From: Christensenellaceae bacterium
Lineage (GTDB): Bacteria; Bacillota; Clostridia; Christensenellales; Borkfalkiaceae
Length of the DNA: 64,000 nt
Direction: 5' to 3'
Assembly: GCA_948890655.1 (NCBI GenBank)
Contig: CAQTYU010000008.1
Location: forward strand, 1-64,000
The notes under the pieces were generated by a model. The model was not told the origin of the DNA. It did no database searches and was given only the letters and a program-made list of their open reading frames with translations. Both the position numbers and the translations under genes were made by a program. Below are positions 1 through 7,632 of the stretch, piece by piece. Each line of letters begins with the position of its first letter. The first letter of the stretch is position 1.

Positions 1-3
1 AGG

Positions 4-9
4 GTATAA
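4..9 (+). promoter_or_regulatory. possible -10 box upstream of the MGMT-type gene
   Basis: TATAAT lies at 4-9, about 15 bases before the ATG at 25. The -35 region is outside the window, so this is only half a promoter. If it is used, the leader would be very short. Confidence 0.35.
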
Positions 10-24
10 TAGAGATAGAGCAAT

Positions 25-348
25 ATGATTGAACACGGTAACGGATTTTTCGAGCAGGTTTACAACGTTGTTAAGAATATTCCCGAGGGCAAGGTTTCAA
101 CCTATGGCGACGTTGCCCGCGCAATCGGCGCGTCGCGCTGTGCAAGGCAAGTGGGTTGGGCGCTTCACTGTAACCCTCAGCCGGGGGTTATCCCCTGCCA
201 CAGAGTTGTGTTTGCCGACGGCTCGTTAACTTCGGGCTTCGCTTTCGGCGGAATAGATATTCAAAAGGCAATGCTTTTATCCGAGGGCGTGGAAGTGTCG
301 GCAGATAACAAAATAAATCTTAAAAAATTCCGTTGGGAGGGCGGCTAA
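25..348 (+). CDS. MGMT/Ogt DNA-binding-domain protein (methylated-DNA cysteine methyltransferase family)
   Basis: This 107-residue protein is only the C-terminal DNA-binding/catalytic domain of O6-alkylguanine-DNA alkyltransferases. It has the PCHRV motif with Cys58 present, preceded by the winged-helix segment (GKVSTYGDVA) and the RQVG motif. In alkyltransferase-like proteins this Cys is replaced by Trp or Ala, so here methyl transfer from O6-alkylguanine to Cys58 remains possible. The N-terminal domain of Ada/Ogt is absent, as in short MGMT-family proteins. The stop overlaps the ATG of hemW by one base (TAATG), so the two are probably co-transcribed. Confidence 0.85.
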   Translation: MIEHGNGFFEQVYNVVKNIPEGKVSTYGDVARAIGASRCARQVGWALHCNPQPGVIPCHRVVFADGSLTSGFAFGGIDIQKAMLLSEGVEVSADNKINLKKFRWEGG

Positions 349-1466
349 TGGCTGGAATTTACGTTCATATTCCGTTCTGTAAATCTAAATGTTCTTATTG
401 CGACTTTACGTCGTTTCCGGACAAACTTTGTTATGCCGAAAGTTATATGGCGTGCGTTTACCGCGAAATGGCTATGCGTTCGGCGGAGCTTAAAGATTAC
501 GTCTTTCAAACGCTATATATAGGCGGGGGAACGCCTTCGGTAATCGATGAAAATTACATAGCAATGCTTATTGCGGCGGCAAAAAAATATTTTAATTTAA
601 CCGCCGACGCCGAAATTACAATAGAAATGAACCCCGGCACTGTTAGTGCGAAGAAGATACAAACTTATTTAAAGTGCGGAGTAAACCGCTTTTCCGTTGG
701 ACTGCAAACGGCGGTTGACAGCCAACTTGCCGATTTGGGCAGAATACATAATTTAAAGGATTATTTAAACTGCGCAAAGCTGTTAAAAGGGCAAAATTTC
801 AGCGCTGACATAATGTTCGGTTTAAAAAATCAAACCATAGCTGACTTGGAAAAATCCATCGAAACCGCGGCATATTCGGGCGCTAATCACATTTCAACCT
901 ACGCATTGACTCCGGAAGACGGCACTCCGATTTACACCGAATATTTAAACGGCGAACTCCCCGACGGAGACGAGGTTGCCGATATGTACGCGTTTATAGT
1001 TAAAAAACTCCGCTCCCTCGGCTATGAGAGATACGAAGTTTCAAACTTTGCAAAGCGCGGCAAAGAGAGCCGACACAATTTAAATTACTGGAAGAGGGGC
1101 GAATATATAGGCTTCGGCGTTTCCGCTTCGTCGTGCATAAACAATGTGCGAATGACTAACACCTTCGATTTGGATGAATATTTCAAATGTATTCTGTCAA
1201 ATCATTTTGCGGTGGTAAACCGCGAAGAAATTGACAAGGCGGGGCAGGAAGAGGAGTTTATAATGCTCGCCCTGCGCACAGCCGCAGGAATAAATCTGGA
1301 AGATTACGCCTCCCTTTTCGGAGCGGACTTCACGCAAAAATATGCGAAAGCAATTCAAAAGACCCGCGAATATGTTGAGGTTTCGCCAAAAACTCTTAAA
1401 ATCAAAGACGAATACCTTTTCGTGCAAAACAGCATAATCATAGAATATTTAAACGCCGGAGCTTAA
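348..1466 (+). CDS. hemW: HemW-like radical SAM protein (coproporphyrinogen III oxidase-like)
   Basis: A cytoplasmic radical SAM enzyme of 372 residues. The Fe-S ligands are C11, C15 and C18 (CKSKCSYC), followed by the SAM-binding YIGGGTPS motif, and the C-terminal HemN-type domain extends to the end. HemW family members act in haem insertion rather than in oxygen-independent coproporphyrinogen oxidation, and the CxxxCxxC with downstream F instead of the HemN-type extra Cys favours HemW. The ATG at 348 is chosen because GGGAGG (335-340) lies 7 bases upstream; a TTG at 333 is also open but has no ribosome site. A terminator follows at once. Confidence 0.88.
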   Translation: MAGIYVHIPFCKSKCSYCDFTSFPDKLCYAESYMACVYREMAMRSAELKDYVFQTLYIGGGTPSVIDENYIAMLIAAAKKYFNLTADAEITIEMNPGTVSAKKIQTYLKCGVNRFSVGLQTAVDSQLADLGRIHNLKDYLNCAKLLKGQNFSADIMFGLKNQTIADLEKSIETAAYSGANHISTYALTPEDGTPIYTEYLNGELPDGDEVADMYAFIVKKLRSLGYERYEVSNFAKRGKESRHNLNYWKRGEYIGFGVSASSCINNVRMTNTFDLDEYFKCILSNHFAVVNREEIDKAGQEEEFIMLALRTAAGINLEDYASLFGADFTQKYAKAIQKTREYVEVSPKTLKIKDEYLFVQNSIIIEYLNAGA

Positions 1467-1477
1467 CCGGCGTTTTT
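1452..1477 (+). terminator. Rho-independent terminator after hemW
   Basis: Stem AACGCCGG (1452-1459) pairs with CCGGCGTT (1467-1474), with a U-tract at 1473-1477. The hemW stop codon is in the loop. Confidence 0.85.
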
Positions 1478-1517
1478 GCTGTTAAATAATGCATATACGG
1501 ACGTATTTAAAAAAATT

Positions 1518-2180
1518 TTATCCCTGCAGCGACTTTGTTGCCAAAATTTTTCCGCTTTCTCCGTCAATCAGAAAGGCGGTTATATGTTTTGTTTTGTCGC
1601 AGACGCCCACATAGTAATAACACCCCTCGTCGTATAAAAGCCGTACGAATATTTCTCCGTCGAAAAGGTTGTTCTTCGTCAACCCTTCAAACAGCGGCTT
1701 ATCGTGCTCGGCAACACAGTTTACCGCCTGCTCGCAGCTCATAACGCCCGAATACTTCACCGAAAGCGCGTTAAAGGTTTTGCTTTCACCGTCGAAAGTT
1801 AAAGTCACTTCAACCCCGTCCTTTTTGAAGGACGGCGCTGAAAAACTCAGTTCAAACCGTTTGTCAACAGCCTGGTAATTCATCTCGCCGCCGTGCCCCT
1901 CAACGCTCACTTCAAGTTCTTCGGGGTTCTTGGGGAGAGAAACGAAAATTTCCACAAGCGGCGAAACGTCGCCCACGTATCCGTCCGCGGCAAACGGCTG
2001 TTCTTTTTCGGAACACTGAATTTTTATCGATACCGAGTCGTCCTCGTAAAGATATACTTCGCTTCGCTTTTCGGAAATATATTTAGTATAATCCACGCCT
2101 CTGCCGCATCCTATAAGCGGCAAAAGAATTGCGGCGAGCGCCGCTGTAAAAGTTAAAATCAACGTGCGTTTTCTTGTCAT
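1518..2180 (-). CDS. predicted lipoprotein, function unknown
   Basis: A 220-residue protein with a basic N-terminus (MTRKR), a hydrophobic stretch (residues 7-23) and a lipobox ending at Cys25 (PLIGC), so it is probably lipid-anchored outside the membrane. The mature part is acidic with alternating beta-like segments. The last 50 residues, with a GxxYYYVGVCD stretch followed by AFLIDGESGKIL, resemble the strand-turn-strand of PepSY-like or similar small domains, but I cannot assign a family. It is divergent from the membrane protein at 2296 and convergent with hemW. Confidence 0.7.
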   Translation of the reverse strand: MTRKRTLILTFTAALAAILLPLIGCGRGVDYTKYISEKRSEVYLYEDDSVSIKIQCSEKEQPFAADGYVGDVSPLVEIFVSLPKNPEELEVSVEGHGGEMNYQAVDKRFELSFSAPSFKKDGVEVTLTFDGESKTFNALSVKYSGVMSCEQAVNCVAEHDKPLFEGLTKNNLFDGEIFVRLLYDEGCYYYVGVCDKTKHITAFLIDGESGKILATKSLQG

Positions 2181-2235
2181 AAAATATTTATATTTTACAA
2201 CTCGTAAATTATGATTATTTTATAATTTCAAACAG

Positions 2236-2264
2236 TTGCGTTTTTAAATCGGGTGTGATAAAAT
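2236..2264 (+). promoter_or_regulatory. SigA-type promoter for the 2296 gene and guaB
   Basis: TTGCGT (2236-2241), a 17-base spacer and TAAAAT (2259-2264), with TG at 2256-2257 giving an extended -10. The predicted start site is near 2271. Confidence 0.65.
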
Positions 2265-2295
2265 AATCCAAATAATCTTATAGCATTCGGTTTGG

Positions 2296-2904
2296 GTGAA
2301 AGGTTTGAATAAAGTAATTTTTAAAACCGCCTTAAAGACGGTGCTGGCGGTAATAATCGCATTTATACTCGCTTTAATAATTCTCTGCTTCGGGTTTCCG
2401 CGTACAACTGCGGATATTTGCCAAAGTTTCGGCAACTATTCGCTTGCCGCAAGTTTTTCGTCGCTGAATTATAAATACTACGGAGATGTTGACGATTTAT
2501 ACGCCTGTGCAAATTACAGCATTCTGTCAAAAGACGATAAAAAGATAATAAGCTACTGCAAACAGTTTGCCGACGACGAAAGGTTCGAAGACTATTGTGC
2601 GGATAAAGACGGCGTAAAGCAATGGGTTTTAAGCAACCTTTCCGCCGCGCAATACCGCAGGGGAGACAAAGAGGGCGCTTTAAAAACCGCCGAAAGCTCG
2701 CTTGCAGGCTCAAACGGTTTTCCTTCCGGCAACGCCGTTGTTTCTTTGACGATTGAAGTCGGCAAAGCAATGGACAAGCAGACGGCAACGGCGCTCAAAG
2801 AGTTTCTCGACGGGGCGGATGTCGTTCCGTCCGCGGATGAACAGGCAACTTTTGATAACGTTACGAAAATTTTAACTACTGTAATAAATCACCAAGGAGA
2901 GTAA
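2296..2904 (+). CDS. single-pass membrane protein, function unknown
   Basis: A 202-residue protein with one N-terminal transmembrane helix (about residues 10-35) and a soluble, largely helical remainder. The spacing of the aromatic and alanine residues in the soluble part suggests TPR-like helical hairpins, but this is weak. I recognise no family. The start is uncertain: GTG at 2296 or TTG at 2305, neither with a good ribosome site. It ends at the TAA overlapping the first possible ATG of guaB (TAATG), so it is probably the first gene of a guaB transcript. Confidence 0.65.
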   Translation: MKGLNKVIFKTALKTVLAVIIAFILALIILCFGFPRTTADICQSFGNYSLAASFSSLNYKYYGDVDDLYACANYSILSKDDKKIISYCKQFADDERFEDYCADKDGVKQWVLSNLSAAQYRRGDKEGALKTAESSLAGSNGFPSGNAVVSLTIEVGKAMDKQTATALKEFLDGADVVPSADEQATFDNVTKILTTVINHQGE

Positions 2905-2909
2905 TGAAT

Positions 2910-4364
2910 ATGAGTAAAATTGTAAAAGAAGCGCTTACGTTCGACGACGTGTTATTAATTCCGGCGGCGTCTAACGTACTGCCTTCCACCGTAGACTTGC
3001 GCACCACTCTTTGCAAGGGTATAAATTTGAATATTCCACTCATAAGCGCGGCTATGGACACGGTTACCGAAAGTAAACTCGCAATAGCAATGGCTCGCGA
3101 GGGCGGCGTAGGTATCATTCATAAGAATATGACGATAGAAGAACAGGCTTTACAGGTAGACAAAGTAAAGCGCAGCGAGCACGGCGTAATCACCGACCCG
3201 TTTCACCTCACGCCCGAACAGCCTGTTTCCGCCGCTTGCGAACTTATGGCAAAATATAAAATAAGCGGCGTGCCCATAACAACCGGCGGCAAGCTCGTGG
3301 GCATACTCACAAACCGCGATTTGCGTTTTGAAACGAATTTCTCCCAGCCCATCGCCGACGTTATGACAAAGGATAATCTGGTAACTGCGCCCGAGGGCAC
3401 TTCTCTGGAAGAGGCGCAGAAAATTCTCGGCAAACACAGAATAGAAAAACTCCCCATAGTTGATAAAAACGGCATCTTAAAGGGCTTAATAACTATTAAG
3501 GATATTGAAAAGACTATTCAGTACCCCAACAGCGCCAGAGATAAAAACGGAAGGCTCCTTGCGGGCGCGGCAATCGGCGCTTCGGCCGACGTTTTGGAAA
3601 GGGTTGCCGAACTGGTTAAATCCAAGGTTGATATTGTCGTTCTCGATTCCGCCCACGGGCATTCGATGGGCATAGTAAAGGCGGTTGAAAAAGTTAAAAA
3701 AGCTTATCCCGGCTTGCCTCTTGTTGCAGGCAACGTTGCAACAGCCGAAGCCACGCGCGATTTAATCAACGCTGGCGCAGACGTGGTAAAAGTAGGCATA
3801 GGCCCCGGTTCTATATGCACTACGCGTATCGTTGCGGGAATCGGTATGCCTCAGCTCACAGCGGTTATGGACTGTGCGGAGCAGGCGGACAAAATGGGTA
3901 AGCGCGTAATCGCCGACGGCGGCATAAAATACTCCGGCGATATAGTTAAAGCTATTGCGGCAGGCGGCAGTGCGGTTATGATAGGCTCGCTGTTTGCAGG
4001 AACAACGGAATCCCCCGGCGAACTCGAAATTTATCAGGGCAGAAGCTTCAAGTCCTATCGCGGAATGGGCTCTCTTCCCGCAATGGCAAAGGGCAGTAAG
4101 GACAGATACTTCCAGTCCAACGCAGTCAAATTCGTGCCCGAAGGCGTCGAAGGCAGAGTGCCTTACCGCGGCGCTCTTGCGGATATTATTTTTCAGCTTA
4201 TGGGCGGTTTGCGCGCAGGTATGGGCTACACGGGTTGCGGCACGGTCGAATCTCTGCGCAAGGACGCAAAGTTTGTTAAAATGACGGCGGCTTCTTTGGC
4301 TGAATCGCACCCCCACGATATTTCGATAACAAAGGAAGCGCCCAACTATTCCCCCAAAGGTTAA
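2910..4364 (+). CDS. guaB: IMP dehydrogenase
   Basis: Oxidises IMP to XMP with NAD+, the rate-limiting step of GMP synthesis. It has the TIM barrel split by a CBS pair (about residues 90-210), and the active-site loop GPGSICTTR with Cys303. The length, 484 residues, is usual. The ATG at 2910 lies 9 bases after AAGGAGA (2894-2900); the ATG at 2904 is only 3 bases away and is less likely. It is followed by a terminator and then guaA, the next enzyme of the pathway. Confidence 0.96.
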   Translation: MSKIVKEALTFDDVLLIPAASNVLPSTVDLRTTLCKGINLNIPLISAAMDTVTESKLAIAMAREGGVGIIHKNMTIEEQALQVDKVKRSEHGVITDPFHLTPEQPVSAACELMAKYKISGVPITTGGKLVGILTNRDLRFETNFSQPIADVMTKDNLVTAPEGTSLEEAQKILGKHRIEKLPIVDKNGILKGLITIKDIEKTIQYPNSARDKNGRLLAGAAIGASADVLERVAELVKSKVDIVVLDSAHGHSMGIVKAVEKVKKAYPGLPLVAGNVATAEATRDLINAGADVVKVGIGPGSICTTRIVAGIGMPQLTAVMDCAEQADKMGKRVIADGGIKYSGDIVKAIAAGGSAVMIGSLFAGTTESPGELEIYQGRSFKSYRGMGSLPAMAKGSKDRYFQSNAVKFVPEGVEGRVPYRGALADIIFQLMGGLRAGMGYTGCGTVESLRKDAKFVKMTAASLAESHPHDISITKEAPNYSPKG

Positions 4365-4370
4365 CCTTAT

Positions 4371-4402
4371 AAAGGCGTAAGTTTCCTTGCGCCTTAAATT
4401 TT
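4371..4402 (+). terminator. Rho-independent terminator after guaB
   Basis: AAGGCG (4372-4377) pairs with CGCCTT (4390-4395), with additional imperfect pairing inside and a run of T at 4398-4402. Confidence 0.65.
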
Positions 4403-4422
4403 TAGTAATTACATTGCAATTA

Positions 4423-4544
4423 TATAATAGGTTTGCCCTAAAAATTGCAATTCAAGGGCAAGCGGCCCTTAAATCCGCAAAAGTTTTAGCCGCGCTTGCG
4501 GCAAGCATAACAAATTGCAGTTAAGCTATGAAAAAACTTTTGCG
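4423..4544 (+). promoter_or_regulatory. guaA promoter -10 and structured leader with alternative hairpins
   Basis: TATAAT at 4423-4428 would start RNA near 4435. The leader can form TTGCCCT (4433-4439)/AGGGCAA (4455-4461) or, exclusive of it, AAGGGC (4454-4459)/GCCCTT (4465-4470). A second perfect 12-bp inverted repeat, CGCAAAAGTTTT (4476-4487)/AAAACTTTTGCG (4533-4544), encloses a GCCGC/GCGGC hairpin and ends one base before the ribosome site AAAGGAG. The match is by eye. No known purine aptamer consensus is visible. Confidence 0.5.
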
Positions 4545-4557
4545 AAAAGGAGAACTT

Positions 4558-6099
4558 ATGCAACACGAAAAAGTTTTAATTCTTGACTTCGGCGGTCAGT
4601 ACAACCAGTTAATAGCAAGGAGAGTACGCGAACACAACGTTTATTGCGAGGTCAAGTCCTATAAAACTCCTATCGAAGAAATCCGCGCAATGGATTTAAA
4701 AGGTATAATTTTCACTGGCGGTCCCAAATCCGTTTATCTTGAAGATTCTCCCCGCACGGGTAAAGAAATTTTCGAACTCGGCGTGCCTATATTAGGTATA
4801 TGCTACGGCGCGCAGTTCCTCGTTTACGGCTTGGGCGGCGAAATCGGCGCGGCAAGCGAAGAAGCGGCGGCGGAGTTCGGCAGAACGGACTGCACATTTG
4901 ATACAAAGTCTCAGATATTCAGGGGGTTAAAGAAAAAATCAGTCGTCTGGATGAGTCATAACGACTACATAAAAACCCTTCCCCAAGGTTTCCGTTCGGT
5001 TGCCCGCAGCGGCAAATGCCCCTACGGCGCAATCGAAAACCCCGAAAAGAAATTTTACGGCACCCAGTTCCATCCCGAAGTAAATCACACCGAACAAGGG
5101 TTCGATATGCTCGGCAACTTCCTTTATAACGTGTGCGGTTGCAAGGGCGACTGGACTATGAAAAGCTATGCCGAAACGGCAACGCGCGAACTCCGCGCAA
5201 AAATCGGCGGAGGCAAGGCGCTTTTGGCGCTTTCTGGCGGGGTGGACAGCTCCGTTGCTTGCAAGCTGCTTGCAAACGCAATCGGCAGTCAGCTTACCTG
5301 CATTTTCGTTGACCACGGCTTAATGCGTAAAAACGAGGGCGACGAGGTGGAGGCGGCGTTTGCGGACAGCGGCGTAAACTTTGTTCGCGTAAACGCGGGC
5401 GAAAGGTTCCTTTCAAAACTTGCGGGCGTAACCGAGCCCGAATCAAAGCGCAAAATAATCGGTGAGGAATTTATCCGCGTGTTCGAGGAAGAGGCTAAAA
5501 AAATCGGTAAGGTAGATTTCCTCGTTCAGGGCACCATATACCCCGACGTAATCGAAAGCGGGCTTGGCGACGCGGCGGTGATTAAATCTCACCACAACGT
5601 GGGCGGACTTCCCGATTATGTTGATTTTAAAGAAATTATCGAGCCGCTCCGCCTTTTGTTTAAGGACGAAGTGCGCGAGCTCGGCACCGCGCTCGGGTTG
5701 GACGATAAACTCGTCTGGCGCCAGCCTTTCCCCGGTCCCGGGCTTGCTATCCGCATAATCGGCGGTATCACTCCCGAAAAGGTTCGGATTTTGCAGGAAG
5801 CTGACGCAATCTTCCGCGAAGAGATTGCCGCGGCAAAATTAGACCGAGACATAAACCAATACTTTGCGGTGCTCACAAATATGCGCTCCGTCGGCGTTAT
5901 GGGCGACGGCAGAACTTACGACTACACGCTTGCTCTCCGCGGGGTAAGCACAACCGATTTTATGACGGCGGATTTCTCGCGTATTCCTTACGACGTCCTT
6001 GAAAAAGTTTCCAACCGCATAGTAAACGAAGTGAAGCACATAAACCGCATAGTTTACGACGTAACGAGCAAACCCCCCGCAACTATCGAATGGGAGTAA
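4558..6099 (+). CDS. guaA: GMP synthase (glutamine-hydrolysing)
   Basis: Converts XMP to GMP with ATP and glutamine. The class I amidotransferase domain comes first, with nucleophile Cys82 (GICYGAQF) and the His172/Glu174 pair (FHPE). The ATP pyrophosphatase P-loop SGGVDSS follows near residue 226, then the C-terminal dimerisation domain ending PPATIEWE. The length of 513 residues is normal. The ATG at 4558 follows AAAAGGAGA (4545-4552); an upstream in-frame ATG at 4528 lies inside the leader hairpin and has no ribosome site. Confidence 0.96.
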   Translation: MQHEKVLILDFGGQYNQLIARRVREHNVYCEVKSYKTPIEEIRAMDLKGIIFTGGPKSVYLEDSPRTGKEIFELGVPILGICYGAQFLVYGLGGEIGAASEEAAAEFGRTDCTFDTKSQIFRGLKKKSVVWMSHNDYIKTLPQGFRSVARSGKCPYGAIENPEKKFYGTQFHPEVNHTEQGFDMLGNFLYNVCGCKGDWTMKSYAETATRELRAKIGGGKALLALSGGVDSSVACKLLANAIGSQLTCIFVDHGLMRKNEGDEVEAAFADSGVNFVRVNAGERFLSKLAGVTEPESKRKIIGEEFIRVFEEEAKKIGKVDFLVQGTIYPDVIESGLGDAAVIKSHHNVGGLPDYVDFKEIIEPLRLLFKDEVRELGTALGLDDKLVWRQPFPGPGLAIRIIGGITPEKVRILQEADAIFREEIAAAKLDRDINQYFAVLTNMRSVGVMGDGRTYDYTLALRGVSTTDFMTADFSRIPYDVLEKVSNRIVNEVKHINRIVYDVTSKPPATIEWE

Positions 6100-6110
6100 T
6101 AAAACGCATA
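6100..6110 (+). repeat. TAAAACGCATA motif after guaA
   Basis: An 11-base motif identical to the outer end of the 120-bp repeat, starting one base after the guaA stop. A second exact copy begins on the tsaD stop codon (36455-36465). Confidence 0.6.
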
Positions 6111-6111
6111 A

Positions 6112-7521
6112 ATGAACGAACAACAGGCAACGGAAACGAGTTTCGAACAAGGTAACCGCTACTTTGGCGAGGAAAAAATTTCCCGTCTTATTCTCAAATT
6201 TTCCGTGCCGTGCGTGCTGTCGCTTCTCGTCAGCGCGCTTTACAATATAATAGACCAGATTTTTATCGGCAACAGCGAACTCAGCATTTTGGGCAACGGT
6301 GCAACCGGCGTCGTGTTTCCGCTTTTCGTAATCGCGCAGGCGTTTGCCTGGTGGTTCGGGGACGGTTGCGCCGCGTATCTTAACATCTGTCAGGGAAAAA
6401 AGAATTCCGAAAACGCGCACAAAGCAATAGGAACCGGCGTGGTCTTAACGCTGGCGGCAAGTCTTGTTTTAATAACGGTTTTCTTTCCGCTTAAATACGA
6501 GCTTTTAACGCTATTCGGCGCACGCGAAAAAAATATTGCCCTTGCCGTGGAATATTGCGACGTCATTCTTGCATTTTTCCCCGTTATGATGCTGATGAAT
6601 ATGCTTAACAGCATTGTGCGTGCCGACGGCTCTCCCGGCTGGGCTATGGCTTCGATGATATCCGGCGCAGTAGTAAACATAGCTTTGGATGCGGTTTTCA
6701 TTTTTGCGCTTCACTGGGGTATGGCAGGTGCCGCCTGGGCAACCGTTATCGGTCAGATAATTTCGCTTGCGGTTTCCGTTTTTTATCTTTGGCGCAAATC
6801 AAAAACGTTTAAGCTCGGTTTAAAAAGCCTTATTCCGGACTTTAAAGAATTTTCGGGCGCGGCGAAACTCGGAGTATCTTCTTTTATCACGCAGGCAACA
6901 ATAGTAATCATTGCTACGGTCGGCAACAATATGCTGGCGCATTACGGCGAACAGTCAATCTACGGCGAATATTCTCCGATTGCAATAATGGGCGTCGAAA
7001 ACAAAGTGTTCGCCGTAGTAATCAACATAGTCGTAGGTATATGTTTGGGCTGTCAGCCGATAATCGGTTACAATGTCGGTGCAAAAAATACAAAGAGAGT
7101 AAAAAAACTCTATTTTTCTATACTTCTCTGCACTTTGATAATCGGCGCGGTTGCAACTCTTATATTCGAACTCTTTCCGGCTCAGGTTGCCGGATTGTTC
7201 GGCGACCCCGTAAGCGACGGAGTCGACCCGGTAACCTACTGGCAGTTTGCAGTCAAAACTTTCCGCATTTACTTAATGCTCGTATCTTTTACTTGCTTTA
7301 TAAAGATGACTTCCATCTTTTTTATGGCGGCAGGCAAACCCGTGTTTTCAACCGTTGTGTCGCTCATCAGGGATTTAGTCTGTCTGATACCGCTAATTTG
7401 TGTGCTTCCGATTTATCTTGGGGTGGAAGGCGTGTTGTGGGCGGCGCCGATTGCGGACGGCGTTGCGGCGGCGGTAACCGTTGTTCTTACGGTCGTATGG
7501 TTTAAATCGCTGAACAAATAA
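6112..7521 (+). CDS. MATE family efflux transporter
   Basis: A 469-residue inner-membrane protein with about twelve hydrophobic helices and the MATE pseudo-repeat. Each half begins with the characteristic polar/Gly-rich helix: PCVLSLLVSALYNIIDQIF near residue 30 and GVSSFITQATIVIIA near residue 260. It exports cationic drugs or metabolites driven by Na+ or H+; the substrate cannot be read from sequence. The gap to guaA is only 12 bases and holds an 11-base TAAAACGCATA motif rather than a ribosome site. The nearest Shine-Dalgarno is the GGGAG inside the end of guaA, so translation may be coupled. Confidence 0.9.
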   Translation: MNEQQATETSFEQGNRYFGEEKISRLILKFSVPCVLSLLVSALYNIIDQIFIGNSELSILGNGATGVVFPLFVIAQAFAWWFGDGCAAYLNICQGKKNSENAHKAIGTGVVLTLAASLVLITVFFPLKYELLTLFGAREKNIALAVEYCDVILAFFPVMMLMNMLNSIVRADGSPGWAMASMISGAVVNIALDAVFIFALHWGMAGAAWATVIGQIISLAVSVFYLWRKSKTFKLGLKSLIPDFKEFSGAAKLGVSSFITQATIVIIATVGNNMLAHYGEQSIYGEYSPIAIMGVENKVFAVVINIVVGICLGCQPIIGYNVGAKNTKRVKKLYFSILLCTLIIGAVATLIFELFPAQVAGLFGDPVSDGVDPVTYWQFAVKTFRIYLMLVSFTCFIKMTSIFFMAAGKPVFSTVVSLIRDLVCLIPLICVLPIYLGVEGVLWAAPIADGVAAAVTVVLTVVWFKSLNK

Positions 7522-7533
7522 TTTTAATTTTTC

Positions 7534-7580
7534 AACGCTGCGGCGGGTTGTAAGTTTCAATCCGCCGCAGCGTTTTTTTA
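7534..7580 (+). terminator. Rho-independent terminator after the MATE gene
   Basis: A 13-bp stem, AACGCTGCGGCGG (7534-7546) with CCGCCGCAGCGTT (7562-7574), is followed by TTTTTTT. Confidence 0.92.
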
Positions 7581-7596
7581 CACTTTTAAATACCTG

Positions 7597-7625
7597 TTGC
7601 ATTTTTTAAAAGTCTGTGATATACT
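7597..7625 (+). promoter_or_regulatory. strong promoter directly on the helD-like start codon
   Basis: TTGCAT (7597-7602), exactly 17 bases, then TATACT (7620-7625) with TG at 7617-7618 (extended -10). The expected transcription start (7632) is one base before the ATG at 7633, so the mRNA would be leaderless or nearly so. Confidence 0.65.
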
Positions 7626-7632
7626 GGGGGAT

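Noticed and set aside
4423..4557. A purine (guanine) riboswitch before guaA
   Set aside because: The conserved junction bases and 7-base loops of the purine aptamer are not present.
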